Notes: generated from the letters alone by a model not told the origin. A stretch of DNA of 55,980 nt from Oligoflexia bacterium (GCA_023701205.1 JAMPXJ010000032.1:1-55980), one strand, 5' to 3'; counted from the stretch's first letter, positions 1 through 9,066 are shown. Program-made: numbers and translations.

Positions 1-1
1 C

Positions 2-1696
2 ACCCGAAAAGGTGAAAAAGGCCTGATCCAGAAATGGTTCGGCGATCCGAGCCTCTCGACGCTGAAGCTCGATCGCCTGGTCCGCATCAGTCAGCGTTTG
101 GGCGCCTCTCCGCCCCCGAAGACGCTCGAAGCGCTCTCCATCATCCGGCGCTTCAAGAGCAGCCAGGGGACACCGGGACGCTCCACCGAGCAGGAGCTCT
201 ATCCCGACGAGGCCATTCCTTTCATCTTCATGGAGATCATCTATCCCGCCCAGCTCGGAATCATCGAGAATCTCCCTCATTTCGTGGCGGCGGTGAAGGA
301 AGGCCGCTGCGCGAACCCCGGCGCGAAAGAGTGGACTGACTGCGCGCTCACCGAATTCCCCTGGCGCCAGCCGCTGACCAGCATCGACAAGGTTCTCCGG
401 ATCAAGAACCTGCGCCACGGCCAGGCCGCGGCGCCGCTGAACGGCCGCCGGCTCTCGAAGATCATGTTCTTCGACGCGATCGCCTCGCGCGCGGTCGATG
501 CGTTCGACAAGTTCTGCGATAATCGCGTCGCCAAGGCCGCCCCGGGGGATTGCCGGATTCCCGATCACTACATCACGCTCAACATCTCGAGCGACCAGAA
601 CGAGTACGACGAGTTCCTCGAACTGCTCTCCGCCGCGGGCGACGTGGCGGACACGGTCGGCCGCTTTTACGACAACATCGCGCGCAAGCTCCGGGGCCTG
701 CCGCTCCTCAAGGAAGACTCCGGCACGCTGGACCCCTATCGGAACGGCACCTGGGACCGCCGCGGCTTCGCGCGCCTGATCGCGATGACCAGCGACATCC
801 TGGTCCAGCGGCCGATCGCGGAACGCAACGCGGCCGAGATGCTGCTCGCGAACCTGACGAACATCTTCCCCGCGAACATCGTCTTCCTGGACCAGCTGTC
901 GGTCACGGCGATCATCAATCTCATCGATGAGCTCCCGGAGTACCGCGAGGCCTATCTCCAGTTCGCCGATGCGCGACCCGACGCCGAAGGCAAGTTCATC
1001 AACGCGCACTCCCTCGTCGTCACCCAGGAGCCCGGCACGGATCGCACCTACGTGGACCGCGCCTCGGTGATCGCGAACCTGGACAAGATGATGAGCGTGA
1101 CCTTCCCGCGCACCTACGAGAGCTGCCGCACCTTCCTGCAGCGGTGCGACTGGAGGGGCGGGAACTGCGAGATCTCCCCGGGGAGCTTCGAGCGCTCCTG
1201 CGGCATCGCGCTCGACGAGGTGCTTTCGGCGGCGATCCCGGGAACGGGAAACATCAGCGCTGGCGATCTCGATCTCCTGACGATCCTCGCCGCCTCGATG
1301 GAGGCCGTGATCGACTCCTGCAACGTGTCCGACGGCAAAGGGCGACCCGAGGAGCTGAGCTGGAGCCTCATGGACGGCAATGACGAGCTCGACTGCGGCT
1401 TCATCAAGGCCAAGGACGTGGTGAAGCGCCTGGTGGAATCGAAGATCCTCCAGGTGAAAGGCGTCGGCAAGCCGGTTCTCAACCTCATGCTCGATTTCAC
1501 CAGCTCGACGTTCCTCACGAGACCCATGGGGAAGGTGGCCATGATCCGCGGAACGCTCGATGGGCTGCTTCTCAACGAGCTCACCTTCTGGGCCTACCGC
1601 AAAGGCGCGACCGTGGGATCGCTCTTCGCGCTCGTCTCGGACATCGCGGACCCGGCGCGCGCGAAGGAGCTGGACCGCTGGGAGCCCCAAAAATGA
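2..1696 (+). CDS. Unrecognised protein, 5'-truncated by window edge
   Basis: The reading frame is open from the first bases of the window, so the gene starts outside it; at least 564 residues are present. A TTG at 98 could be read as a start, but there is no ribosome binding site there and the protein-like frame continues upstream. I do not recognise the family. The visible part is soluble-looking with no obvious membrane span, has about ten cysteines (for example two Cys around 'CDWRGGNC'), and an acidic 'DGNDELD' stretch near the C-terminus. The cysteines fit an exported protein, but the N-terminus that would show a signal peptide is missing. It overlaps the following exported protein by 4 nt (ATGA), so the two are probably co-translated. 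Confidence 0.75.
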   Translation, partial: TRKGEKGLIQKWFGDPSLSTLKLDRLVRISQRLGASPPPKTLEALSIIRRFKSSQGTPGRSTEQELYPDEAIPFIFMEIIYPAQLGIIENLPHFVAAVKEGRCANPGAKEWTDCALTEFPWRQPLTSIDKVLRIKNLRHGQAAAPLNGRRLSKIMFFDAIASRAVDAFDKFCDNRVAKAAPGDCRIPDHYITLNISSDQNEYDEFLELLSAAGDVADTVGRFYDNIARKLRGLPLLKEDSGTLDPYRNGTWDRRGFARLIAMTSDILVQRPIAERNAAEMLLANLTNIFPANIVFLDQLSVTAIINLIDELPEYREAYLQFADARPDAEGKFINAHSLVVTQEPGTDRTYVDRASVIANLDKMMSVTFPRTYESCRTFLQRCDWRGGNCEISPGSFERSCGIALDEVLSAAIPGTGNISAGDLDLLTILAASMEAVIDSCNVSDGKGRPEELSWSLMDGNDELDCGFIKAKDVVKRLVESKILQVKGVGKPVLNLMLDFTSSTFLTRPMGKVAMIRGTLDGLLLNELTFWAYRKGATVGSLFALVSDIADPARAKELDRWEPQK

Positions 1697-2319
1697 AACG
1701 GCACCGCGCACCGCTGCTCCGGCCGCTCACGCTCGCGCTGCTTCTGGCGGGCCTCGGAGCGCGAGTTGAAACGGCCAGCGCCGCGCCTCCGGAGGCGTTC
1801 GAGGTGAAGTCCGGCCGGGGCTTCGTCGCCCGCGCGAACACGCTGTTCGGCGAAACCACCCGCCCGATCCTCAACACCCACTGGGTGAGCCTGAAGCTTC
1901 ACCCTTTCCGCGACGGCTTCCGGCCACGCCCTTTCGGCCTTCAGGCCGGACTGCAGCAGAGCGAGGACGCCACCCGCGCCGCGGCCTGCCGGCTCGCCCC
2001 TTCGATCGCGGGAAAGAGCTATTGCGGGACCGAAGGCGCCGCCTACTTCACCGCGCTTTACGGAGGCATGCAGGCGGAGCTCGTCGAGCTGGCCGCCGCC
2101 GATCCGCGTCCGCTTCGCATCACCGTAGGCGCCGGCGCGAGCGCGATCCGGGCCGCGCCATTCGAAGGCACCGCCCTGCAGCCCTACTCCTCGCTCGAGC
2201 TCGGCTATCAGCTGCGCGAGAAGCTGCAGGCGCGGGCGGCCGCCTTTGTCAGCTACATCGGTCCCGAGGAAGGCCTCGGCATCTCCGCCCCGACGCTCGC
2301 GCTCGAGTACCGGTTCTGA
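1693..2319 (+). CDS. Exported protein, probable outer-membrane beta-barrel
   Basis: 208 residues. The N-terminus is a typical signal peptide: KRHR, then an Ala/Leu-rich core (about residues 8-22), with cleavage likely after ASA near residue 31. The mature part alternates polar and hydrophobic residues, has two Cys, and ends in an aromatic-alternating strand finishing in Tyr-Arg-Phe. A terminal Phe is the usual BamA recognition signal of outer-membrane barrels. The ATG overlaps the stop of the upstream gene, so both likely act together at the envelope. No family recognised; the barrel assignment is inference from the C-terminal signature and composition. Confidence 0.7.
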   Translation: MKRHRAPLLRPLTLALLLAGLGARVETASAAPPEAFEVKSGRGFVARANTLFGETTRPILNTHWVSLKLHPFRDGFRPRPFGLQAGLQQSEDATRAAACRLAPSIAGKSYCGTEGAAYFTALYGGMQAELVELAAADPRPLRITVGAGASAIRAAPFEGTALQPYSSLELGYQLREKLQARAAAFVSYIGPEEGLGISAPTLALEYRF

Positions 2320-2325
2320 GCGCCT

Positions 2326-3564
2326 TCAGGCGGCGCGGCGCTCGCGCGCGCCCAAGGCCACGAGCGCCAGGCCCGCCCAAAAAAGCACCGCGCCCGCCTC
2401 GAGCCAGGAGCCCAGGCGAGGTCCCAGCACGTCGAAGCCCGTGAGATTGATCGCGGCGAAAAGCGCGAGCAGCAGGCCCGGGCTTCGCAGCCGGTCGCGG
2501 ATCACCACGATCGCCAGCGGGAGGAACATCACGAAATACGGCTTCCATACCAGATGCGACGGCAGGATCACCCCGGCCACCGCGACCGCGATCCAGCGCG
2601 GATGACTCCGGTCGCGTGCCGAGGCGAGCCAGGCCAGCAACGCGCCCAGACTCACGAAGCTCCACGCCGCCACAAGCAGCGCGAGCGTGGCCTCGGAGAA
2701 CAGCGGCAGGCCGAAAACGAAATACCCATCCGCGCCGCGGGCGATCACGTGCGCGGGCTTGTCCGTGAAAAAATGGTGCAGGAAAGCGGCGAAGCTCTGG
2801 TTATGCGTTTCCAGCGGCAGGCCCTTCGCGAGAACGGCGTCCTTCCACTGCAGCGTGAGCGCGAGCGCGCCGTCCGGGCCGAGCGCGAGCAACGGCAGCA
2901 TCGCGACCACGGCCGCGGCGGAGAGGATCGCGAGGCGCTCCACGCGCAGCCTGCGCGCGGGAACACCGTGAGCCGCGAGCCAGGGAACCGCGAGCAGCGG
3001 CAGCGGGAACACCTTCGCCAGCGCGGCGAACGTCAGCAGCGCCCAGCTCGCTCCCGCCCAGCGAAGCCGGATCCCCGGCTCGCGATGGCAAAGCAACGCC
3101 CAAAAGGCCGCACCCAGGATCAGGAGATTCACCTGCCCGTATTGAAAATCGATCAGGATCGGCCGCGCGAGAAGCACCACGCCCCAGGCCGCGAGCCCCG
3201 CCGCCGCGATTCCCTTTGCTCCGCGAACCGTCGCGAAGAGACTGGCCCCGAGCTCGCGGATCAGCAGCCCGACGATCGCGGCTTTGGCCAGGCACCATAG
3301 CGCGAGCGCGACTCCGCGCGGCAGGAGCGCCAGCGGGGAGAGGAGCCAGGCGAAGCCCGGCGCATAGAGAAAACGATCGGGCGTGGCGCGGTAGATCTCG
3401 GCGCCGCGGCCGCCGAGCACCAGCTTCCAGGATTCGAAAAAAACGGAGAAGTCCTGCGCGCCGCGATCGAAGGCCCATGCGGTTCCGAAGGAGACCACGA
3501 GAGCCGCCGCGAAAAGTCCGGCAAGCGGCAGGGCGCGAGAAGAGATGGCCACGGAACCGTTCAT
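2326..3564 (-). CDS. GT87-family (DUF2029) polyprenyl-phosphate-mannose-type membrane glycosyltransferase
   Basis: 412 residues with about ten hydrophobic spans. An early loop after the first span begins 'DFSVFFESW' and continues to '...GAEIY', the acidic-aromatic pattern of GT87 integral membrane glycosyltransferases, which transfer sugars from polyprenyl-phosphate donors on the periplasmic side. A second conserved stretch 'FQYGQVNLLILGA' (about residues 140-155) is also typical of this family. It is convergent with the upstream barrel gene (6 nt apart) and followed in the same direction by the alkyltransferase. The acceptor (lipid, glycan or protein) cannot be told from the sequence. Confidence 0.8.
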   Translation of the reverse strand: MNGSVAISSRALPLAGLFAAALVVSFGTAWAFDRGAQDFSVFFESWKLVLGGRGAEIYRATPDRFLYAPGFAWLLSPLALLPRGVALALWCLAKAAIVGLLIRELGASLFATVRGAKGIAAAGLAAWGVVLLARPILIDFQYGQVNLLILGAAFWALLCHREPGIRLRWAGASWALLTFAALAKVFPLPLLAVPWLAAHGVPARRLRVERLAILSAAAVVAMLPLLALGPDGALALTLQWKDAVLAKGLPLETHNQSFAAFLHHFFTDKPAHVIARGADGYFVFGLPLFSEATLALLVAAWSFVSLGALLAWLASARDRSHPRWIAVAVAGVILPSHLVWKPYFVMFLPLAIVVIRDRLRSPGLLLALFAAINLTGFDVLGPRLGSWLEAGAVLFWAGLALVALGARERRAA

Positions 3565-3574
3565 GGTTCCAGCT

Positions 3575-4141
3575 TCACGCCAAATCGGACGCCATGAAAG
3601 GAAAAAGCGGATTCAGGAAATCCTGCTCGAGCCGCTGGAGACGCTGCTTGAGGTCGAGCTCGGGCGAAGGCTCTGTCAGGCCCATGAAGCCGCCGATCGA
3701 AGCGACGGAAACGACCCGATGGCAAGGAATCAGGATCGGAAGCGGATTGTTGCGCAGAGCCTGACCGACGGCCCGCGTCGCCGTGCTCCTTCCGACGCGA
3801 TCCGCGACCCAGCCATAGGTGCGGGTCTCGCCATGAGGGATCTCGGCGATGGCCTGATAGACCTGCTCCTGGAACGGCGTCCAGCCGCTGCGATCGATCA
3901 GGTGCCAGGGAATGCGACCCATGGGATCTCCCGAACGGAAATAACGCTTGAGCCGCTCGACGAGGTTGAGGACATGGGCGGGAACTTCGCGCGCGCCCGC
4001 ATCGGCGAACAGCTTCAGGTTCCAGTCGATGCGCGTAAGATGGCCCGACGGCTTCCAGGCGATCGCGATCGCGCCGAAACCCACCTGAAATTCCAGGATG
4101 GAATCCGGAACGGAATCGGCGCTGGCCAAGGCCGCCGGCAT
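3575..4141 (-). CDS. ogt: Methylated-DNA-protein-cysteine methyltransferase
   Basis: Suicide repair protein that takes the alkyl group from O6-alkylguanine onto its own cysteine. The catalytic PCHRV motif is present near the C-terminus, preceded by the DNA-binding helix region ('GETRTYGWVADRVGR...TRAVGQALRNNP') and a short N-terminal ribonuclease-H-like domain. Length (about 188 residues) is normal for Ogt/AdaB. Start: ATG at 4141 is preferred over a GTG at 4168, which would add nine residues; neither has a strong ribosome binding site. The gene lies 10 nt upstream of the GT87 gene's start region on the same strand and diverges from the mechanosensitive channel. Confidence 0.9.
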   Translation of the reverse strand: MPAALASADSVPDSILEFQVGFGAIAIAWKPSGHLTRIDWNLKLFADAGAREVPAHVLNLVERLKRYFRSGDPMGRIPWHLIDRSGWTPFQEQVYQAIAEIPHGETRTYGWVADRVGRSTATRAVGQALRNNPLPILIPCHRVVSVASIGGFMGLTEPSPELDLKQRLQRLEQDFLNPLFPFMASDLA

Positions 4142-4231
4142 CGTTGCGTCTGATCTTAAAATCCCCACCCCGGCAATTTGGCACCCGATTCATTGAATTT
4201 CAATCTGTTTGTGCTACTTCAAAAAATTAAG

Positions 4232-5209
4232 ATGATGAACTTCCTTCCCAAAGATCTCCTCATGGCGGCCGGAGTGGTCGCGGTCGCCTGGACGCTGACG
4301 CGCGCGGTGCGCGCGCTCCTGCGAACCGTCGGCGAGCGATACCGCCTGCCGTTTCTCGCGGAGCTCGCGGTTTCGATCTCGAACCTCATCTATATCGGCG
4401 CGCTGAAATTCCTCACGGACCTCGCCCCGCTTCCGCCCGCGCCCCGGCGCTGGATCGAGAGCGGCATCTATGTCGCTTTCGTGCTCATGCTTCTGGGAAT
4501 TTTCCGCCGCGGCATCCTCATCGGGATCGAATGGAGCGCCCGGCGCTCGGTGCCTTCGCAGACCCTTCAGCAGGGATTCGTGCCGCTCATGCGGAACGCG
4601 GTGACGCTTTTCGTCTTCCTCACCGGCGGCATCATGATCCTGAAGCACTTCGACTACGACGTGATGTCGCTGGTCACGGCCCTCGGCGTCGGATCGCTCG
4701 CGGTCGGTCTCGCGGCGAAGGATACGCTCTCGAACATGATCTCGGGCTTCACGCTGATCATCGACCGCAACCTCAAGCCCGGAGACGTCATCAATCTGGG
4801 CGGCACCGTGGGCGAGGTCGACGAGATCGGCCTGCGCAGCACGCGGATCCGCACCGGCGATGGGAACCTCCTCATCGTTCCGAACGCCGAGCTCGTGAAC
4901 ACCAAGATCTTGAACCTTTCCTCGCCGACGAGCGAAGTGACCTGCTCGGTCCAGCTGCGCGTCCCCGTTTCGGTGCCGTTCGAGCAGATCCAGTCGATCT
5001 GCCAGGCGTCGCTCGCGGAGCTGAGCGCGATGCGGCGGAATCGCGGGAGCTCGATCAACCTCTCCGCGCTCGCGGAAGGAATGCAAACCATCCAGATCGG
5101 CTTTTGGGTCGCCAACGTCTCGGAGCAGGGAGCGGCTCAGTCCGAGCTGAATCAAAAAATTCTCGCCCGGTGCCAGGAGCTTCGCATGCCACTGGGCGTG
5201 GCCCAGTAG
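4232..5209 (+). CDS. MscS-family mechanosensitive ion channel
   Basis: About 325 residues. Three or four hydrophobic spans (roughly residues 5-30, 55-75, 90-110, 120-170) lead into the pore-lining helix with the Gly/Ala-rich pattern 'LGVGSLAVGLAAKDTLSNMISGF', followed by the beta domain opening with 'DRNLKPGDVINLGG' and the conserved 'GLRSTRIRTGDGNLLIVPNAEL'. These are the hallmarks of MscS small-conductance channels that release solutes on osmotic downshock. Paired ATGs at 4232 and 4235 give the likely start; an upstream TTG at 4178 would add an unlikely N-terminus. Stands alone, diverging from ogt and followed by dnaX. Confidence 0.88.
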   Translation: MMNFLPKDLLMAAGVVAVAWTLTRAVRALLRTVGERYRLPFLAELAVSISNLIYIGALKFLTDLAPLPPAPRRWIESGIYVAFVLMLLGIFRRGILIGIEWSARRSVPSQTLQQGFVPLMRNAVTLFVFLTGGIMILKHFDYDVMSLVTALGVGSLAVGLAAKDTLSNMISGFTLIIDRNLKPGDVINLGGTVGEVDEIGLRSTRIRTGDGNLLIVPNAELVNTKILNLSSPTSEVTCSVQLRVPVSVPFEQIQSICQASLAELSAMRRNRGSSINLSALAEGMQTIQIGFWVANVSEQGAAQSELNQKILARCQELRMPLGVAQ

Positions 5210-5340
5210 CTTTAAACCCTTTCATCTCACGTGTCGCAGTGCGCTGGCACACGGGGCCAAAAGCTGAGTGTTTCCGCTTGTTTATGGTATCCAACCAGAG
5301 TAATGTGCCGCCACAATTCTTGTGTGGTTTGGGGAGATCA

Positions 5341-7164
5341 GTGACCGCTTCAACGGGTTCTCACGGTTCTTATATCGTTTTAGCTAGAAAGTGGCGCCCA
5401 GCGCAGTTTTCGGACATCGTCGGCCAAGGCCACATCGTCCGCACGCTGATGAACGCCATCCGCTCCCAACGCATCCACCAGGCCTATCTCTTCACCGGCT
5501 CGCGGGGGATCGGCAAGACCTCGATCGCGAGGATCTTCGCCAAGGTCATCCGCTGCGAGAGCACGCGCGATACCGCGGACGGCGAATGGCTGCGTTCCTG
5601 CGATGAATGCGCGAGCTGCAAGGAGATCGCCTCGGGCAACGGGATCGACGTCATCGAGATCGACGGCGCCTCCAATAACGGGGTCGAGGCGGTGCGCGAG
5701 ATCCGCGAGAACGCCAAGTACATGCCTTCCACGGGCAACCGCAAGATCTACATCATCGATGAAGTCCACATGCTGACGACCGCGGCTTTCAACGCGCTTC
5801 TCAAGACGCTCGAGGAGCCCCCCGCGCACGTGATCTTCATCTTCGCGACGACGGAGCCGCACAAGATCCCGGCCACGATCCTCTCGCGTTGCCAGCGGTT
5901 CGACTTCCGCCGGGTGAACGTGGCGCAGATCCAGGCGCGGCTCGCGGAGATCACGCGCGCCGAAGGGCTGACGGTGGAGCCCGGCGCGCTCGCGCTGATC
6001 GCCCGCGCCGCCGAAGGCAGCATGCGCGACTCGCAGTCGCTTCTCGACCAGGTCATCGCGTTTTCCGGCAGCCAGCTCACCGTCCAGTCGGTGCGTGAGA
6101 GCGTCGGGCTCGTCGAAGGCCAGACCCTTCTGGGCATCCTCGCCGGGATCTTCGGGCGCAAGCCGCTCGAGGCGCTTCAGTTCGTGGAGCAGGCCTACTC
6201 CCGCGGCCATGATCTCCGGGTCCTGACCCGCAGCCTCATCGAATTCCTGCACGGCGCCGTGCTCGCAAAGATCGGCGCGCCCAACTCCTCAACGCTCGAG
6301 CTCGCCGAGGAGGAATGGAAAGAGCTGCGAGCGATCGCCGAGCTGCGCTCGCTCGAGGAGATCGAGCTGATTTTCCAGGTACTCCATCACGGCCTAGAAT
6401 GGATCGCCCGCTCGCCGCAACCCAAGGTTGTCTTGGATGTGCTGCTCGTGAAATGCGCCACGGCCGAGGCTCTCGTCTCCGTTGATTCCGTGAACTCGCC
6501 CAGTGGCCGCGGGACGACCACGACCGCGGCGACCAGCGGCGCCGCCTCGATCGCATCCCCGGCAGCGTCAGCCGCGCGCTCCGCGCCCGTTAGCTCCAAT
6601 ACGCCTGTTGCCACTTCCGCACCTGCCTCTGTTTCTGCGCCTGTTGTCAACGCGCCTCGCGCCGCCGCTTCCGCTCCGGCAGCCTCCGCTGCGTCGCACC
6701 AGCCGGCCGCCACAGTCACCGCCGCGCCGGCGAAGCCGGCTCCCGTGCCCGGGTCCCAGACCTGGGAGAGCTTCATCGAGCATGTTCGGGGCACACGGCC
6801 GCTCCTGGCCACGATCCTCGAGCACGGGATCTGCGCAGGCACGCCGACATCCGAGGCGGGCGCCCTCAGGATCCATTTCACGCCGAACGATTCCTACTTC
6901 CGCGACCAGCTGCAATCGCGCGTCTATCATGAGCAGCTGCTCGCGTTCGCCAAGGAGTACTTCGTCGCGAACGCCTTCCTGCAGATCGAGCTGAAGAACG
7001 AGGGCGAAAGCCTGGCCATGCGGCGCGAGCGCGAGCTCAAGGAGCGCGAGCGCAACGCGCGCGCGGCCGCGCAGAACCATCCGATCATCATCGAGGCTCG
7101 CGCCCTTTTCGGAGGAGAGCTCGGACCGATCCAGCTGACCGACGAGGAGAACGGAAATGGCTAA
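5341..7164 (+). CDS. dnaX: DNA polymerase III subunit gamma/tau
   Basis: Clamp-loader ATPase subunit of the replicative polymerase. Seen: Walker A 'GSRGIGKTS', a zinc module with CDECASC, 'DEVHML' Walker B, sensor 1 region, and the 'SRCQRFDF' arginine-finger motif. A low-complexity Ala/Ser/Pro/Thr linker (about residues 380-470) separates the ATPase part from a C-terminal tau-like domain. The frame is open far upstream, but GTG at 5341 has GGGGAG at 5331-5336 with a 4-nt spacer and puts 'LARKWRPAQF' 13 residues in, as in other DnaX proteins; an ATG at 5284 is an alternative. The last 8 nt overlap recR. I saw no A-rich slippery site for a gamma frameshift product. Confidence 0.95.
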   Translation: MTASTGSHGSYIVLARKWRPAQFSDIVGQGHIVRTLMNAIRSQRIHQAYLFTGSRGIGKTSIARIFAKVIRCESTRDTADGEWLRSCDECASCKEIASGNGIDVIEIDGASNNGVEAVREIRENAKYMPSTGNRKIYIIDEVHMLTTAAFNALLKTLEEPPAHVIFIFATTEPHKIPATILSRCQRFDFRRVNVAQIQARLAEITRAEGLTVEPGALALIARAAEGSMRDSQSLLDQVIAFSGSQLTVQSVRESVGLVEGQTLLGILAGIFGRKPLEALQFVEQAYSRGHDLRVLTRSLIEFLHGAVLAKIGAPNSSTLELAEEEWKELRAIAELRSLEEIELIFQVLHHGLEWIARSPQPKVVLDVLLVKCATAEALVSVDSVNSPSGRGTTTTAATSGAASIASPAASAARSAPVSSNTPVATSAPASVSAPVVNAPRAAASAPAASAASHQPAATVTAAPAKPAPVPGSQTWESFIEHVRGTRPLLATILEHGICAGTPTSEAGALRIHFTPNDSYFRDQLQSRVYHEQLLAFAKEYFVANAFLQIELKNEGESLAMRRERELKERERNARAAAQNHPIIIEARALFGGELGPIQLTDEENGNG

Positions 7165-7771
7165 GGCCGATCCCGTCTCGCGGCTGATTTTCGAGCTCTC
7201 GAAGCTCCCGGGCATCGGCGAAAAGACCGCCACTCGCCTGGCCTACTACATCCTCAAGCAGGACGAGTCCTACTCGAGTTCCCTCGCGGAGGCCCTCGTC
7301 AACGCCAAGCGCCAGATCGTACTCTGCTCGCGATGCTATACCTTCACGGACGTCGAAGCCGATCCTTGCCGGCTCTGCGCGAATCCGGCGCGGGACCAGA
7401 CCCAGATCTGCGTCGTGGAACGGCCCTCGGACGTTTTCGCCATCGAGCAGACCGGGGTCTTCCGCGGGCACTATCACGTCCTGCACGGGGCGCTTTCGCC
7501 GCTCGACGGAATCGGACCCGACGAGATCAAGATCCGAGAGCTGATGAGCCGCCTCGCGGGGACGGAAAGCCCGGCTCGCGAGATCGTCCTCGCGATGAAT
7601 CCGAGTGTCGAAGGCGAGGCGACGTCGCTCTATCTCGCGCGCCTGCTCCGGCCGCTGGGCGTTCGGGTGACGAAACTCGCGAGCGGCCTGCCCGTCGGCG
7701 GCATGCTGGAGTACGCCGATCGCCAGACCATCGGCAAGGCGCTCGAAAACCGGCTCGAGGTCGGCGGATGA
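7157..7771 (+). CDS. recR: Recombination mediator RecR
   Basis: 204 residues, the usual length. Acts with RecF/RecO to load RecA at gaps. Seen: N-terminal helix-hairpin-helix ('LSKLPGIGEKTATRLA'), a four-cysteine zinc finger (CSRC ... CRLC, about residues 57-72), the Toprim domain ('ICVVERPSDVFAIE', 'AMNPSVEGEAT'), and the C-terminal 'LASGLPVGGMLEYAD'. The start ATG lies inside the end of dnaX (8-nt overlap). In many bacteria ybaB/ebfC sits between dnaX and recR; here it is absent and recR instead runs directly into mglA. Confidence 0.97.
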   Translation: MAKADPVSRLIFELSKLPGIGEKTATRLAYYILKQDESYSSSLAEALVNAKRQIVLCSRCYTFTDVEADPCRLCANPARDQTQICVVERPSDVFAIEQTGVFRGHYHVLHGALSPLDGIGPDEIKIRELMSRLAGTESPAREIVLAMNPSVEGEATSLYLARLLRPLGVRVTKLASGLPVGGMLEYADRQTIGKALENRLEVGG

Positions 7772-8361
7772 GCTTCGTCAATCCGGTCACCAAGGAAATC
7801 AACTGCAAGATCATCTACGCGGGCGCGGGCCTTTGCGGCAAAACCACGAACGTCCAGTACATTTATGAGCACACGCAACAGGACCAGCGCGGAAAGCTCA
7901 TCATTCACAGCACGGAGAACGAGCGCACGCTTTTCTTCGACTTTCTTCCTCTCGCCGTGGGGGAAGTCAGCGGGTATCGCACCCGCTTTCACCTGTATAC
8001 GATCCCGGGACAGACCTTCTACGAGGTCTCCCGGCAATTCATTTTAAAGGGCGTCGACGGCATCGTGTTCGTCGTCGACAGCCAGTCGGAGCGCATGGAA
8101 GCGAACATCGAGGCCTTCGAGCAGTTGGAGAAAAGCCTCGATCGGCAGGGGTATGACCTGAGCCGGCTCCCTCTTGTCCTGCAGTACAACAAGAGGGATA
8201 TCCCGGGGGCGGTTCCCGTGTCAGAGCTGGAGGCGACGTTCAATCCGACGCGTCGGCCTCACTTCGAAGCCGTGGCCAACAGGGGGCTTGGGGTGTTGGA
8301 AACGCTCCAGGCAGTGAGCCAGGGCATCATCCGTGAACTCAAAGGGGGAGTGGTATCGTGA
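7768..8361 (+). CDS. mglA: MglA-type polarity GTPase
   Basis: 197-residue small Ras-like GTPase. The P-loop is 'GAGLCGKTT' (residues 19-27), switch II has the family-specific 'TIPGQTFY' rather than a classical DxxG, and the guanine-specificity motif is 'NKRD'. The N-terminus ('MSFVNPVTKEINCKIIYAG') closely resembles Myxococcus MglA, which sets the leading pole for gliding and type IV pilus motility; in Bdellovibrio MglA supports pili and prey invasion. No mglB-like roadblock partner is next to it. Its ATG overlaps the recR stop and its stop overlaps the following dksA-like start, so polarity and transcription control are encoded in the same transcript as DNA repair. Confidence 0.93.
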   Translation: MSFVNPVTKEINCKIIYAGAGLCGKTTNVQYIYEHTQQDQRGKLIIHSTENERTLFFDFLPLAVGEVSGYRTRFHLYTIPGQTFYEVSRQFILKGVDGIVFVVDSQSERMEANIEAFEQLEKSLDRQGYDLSRLPLVLQYNKRDIPGAVPVSELEATFNPTRRPHFEAVANRGLGVLETLQAVSQGIIRELKGGVVS

Positions 8362-8768
8362 ACAAGGAGAGACTGAAGAAGTTCAAGAAGATCTTCGAAG
8401 CGCAGCGCCAGACGCTGCTCTTCAATGACCGTGTACTGCGCGAGGATTTCAGCGTCTGCGGCGACGACCGTTTCGACGAGATCGACCAGGCCACGACCGA
8501 CATGGAGCAGTCCATGCGGATGCGCCTGCGAAATCGCGAGACCCTCTATATCAAGAAGGTCGAAGAGGCCCTTCGACGGATCGAGGAAGGCACCTTCGGC
8601 GAATGCGAGGAGTGCGGCGAGGACATCGAGCTGCGCCGCCTTGAGGCGCGTCCGACGGCCACGCTTTGCGTGAGCTGCAAAGAGGATCAGGAACGCAAGG
8701 AGCACCTGACCTCCGCGGGCCGCCAATCCAAGAGCCTCGGGGACACCTTCTCGCGCAAGTTCGCCTGA
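8358..8768 (+). CDS. dksA: DksA/TraR-family transcription factor (paralogue 1)
   Basis: 136 residues. DksA-like proteins bind in the RNA polymerase secondary channel and adjust initiation together with ppGpp. Seen: two coiled-coil arms around an acidic tip 'DEIDQA', which fits the functional DxxDxA tip (D40, D43, A45), and a C4 zinc finger with C83, C86, C104 and C107. The start is GTG at 8358, overlapping the mglA stop (GTGA), so translation is coupled to mglA. Last gene of the dnaX-recR-mglA run; a stem-loop follows 26 nt later. A close paralogue lies about 0.6 kb downstream. Confidence 0.9.
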   Translation: MNKERLKKFKKIFEAQRQTLLFNDRVLREDFSVCGDDRFDEIDQATTDMEQSMRMRLRNRETLYIKKVEEALRRIEEGTFGECEECGEDIELRRLEARPTATLCVSCKEDQERKEHLTSAGRQSKSLGDTFSRKFA

Positions 8769-8794
8769 ACTGGCGCGAAGCTCATCTCATCATG

Positions 8795-8833
8795 GCGGCT
8801 CTCCTCCAGCGCCACTCGCCTGGGGAGAGCCGC
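8795..8833 (+). terminator. Stem-loop after the dnaX-recR-mglA-dksA run
   Basis: A perfect 10-bp inverted repeat (GCGGCTCTCC at 8795-8804 and GGAGAGCCGC at 8824-8833) with a 19-nt loop, placed 26 nt after the dksA stop. It is followed by TCTCATTTG, a weak T tract, so it may end transcription inefficiently or stabilise the message 3' end. Confidence 0.5.
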
Positions 8834-9050
8834 TCTCATTTGTAGCCGTGGACGCAGTCTGCCCGGACAGAGTGGAGCAAAAAAGACCTGATCGGTATGA
8901 TATTCCTGCGATTCCAATGACTTGAAATGGTATCAGTTCGGCCCTGCGCCCTTTCTTTCCAGTCTGACGGGGCGCTCTTTTCACACCCTTATCTAGGCAA
9001 CCGTGCCGGTTTTTTCCGACTCCTCCTCAATTTGACTGGCAAAAATGACA

Positions 9051-9066
9051 TGGCACATCGCTCGCA
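9051..9066 (+). promoter_or_regulatory. Candidate sigma-54 (-24/-12) promoter
   Basis: TGGCACATCGCTCGCA matches the RpoN consensus TGGCACG-N4-TTGCA at most positions and has the required GG-N10-GC spacing (GG 9052-9053, GC 9064-9065). It lies 46 nt upstream of a 36-codon ORF and about 280 nt upstream of the second dksA-like gene. The window also encodes a sigma-54 activator (46959-48464). One site found by eye; chance matches are possible. Confidence 0.35.

Noticed and set aside
4531..5340. Long upstream extension of the dnaX frame
   Set aside because: It overlaps the MscS gene in another frame and has no DnaX-like sequence; GTG 5341 with a good ribosome binding site is the better start.
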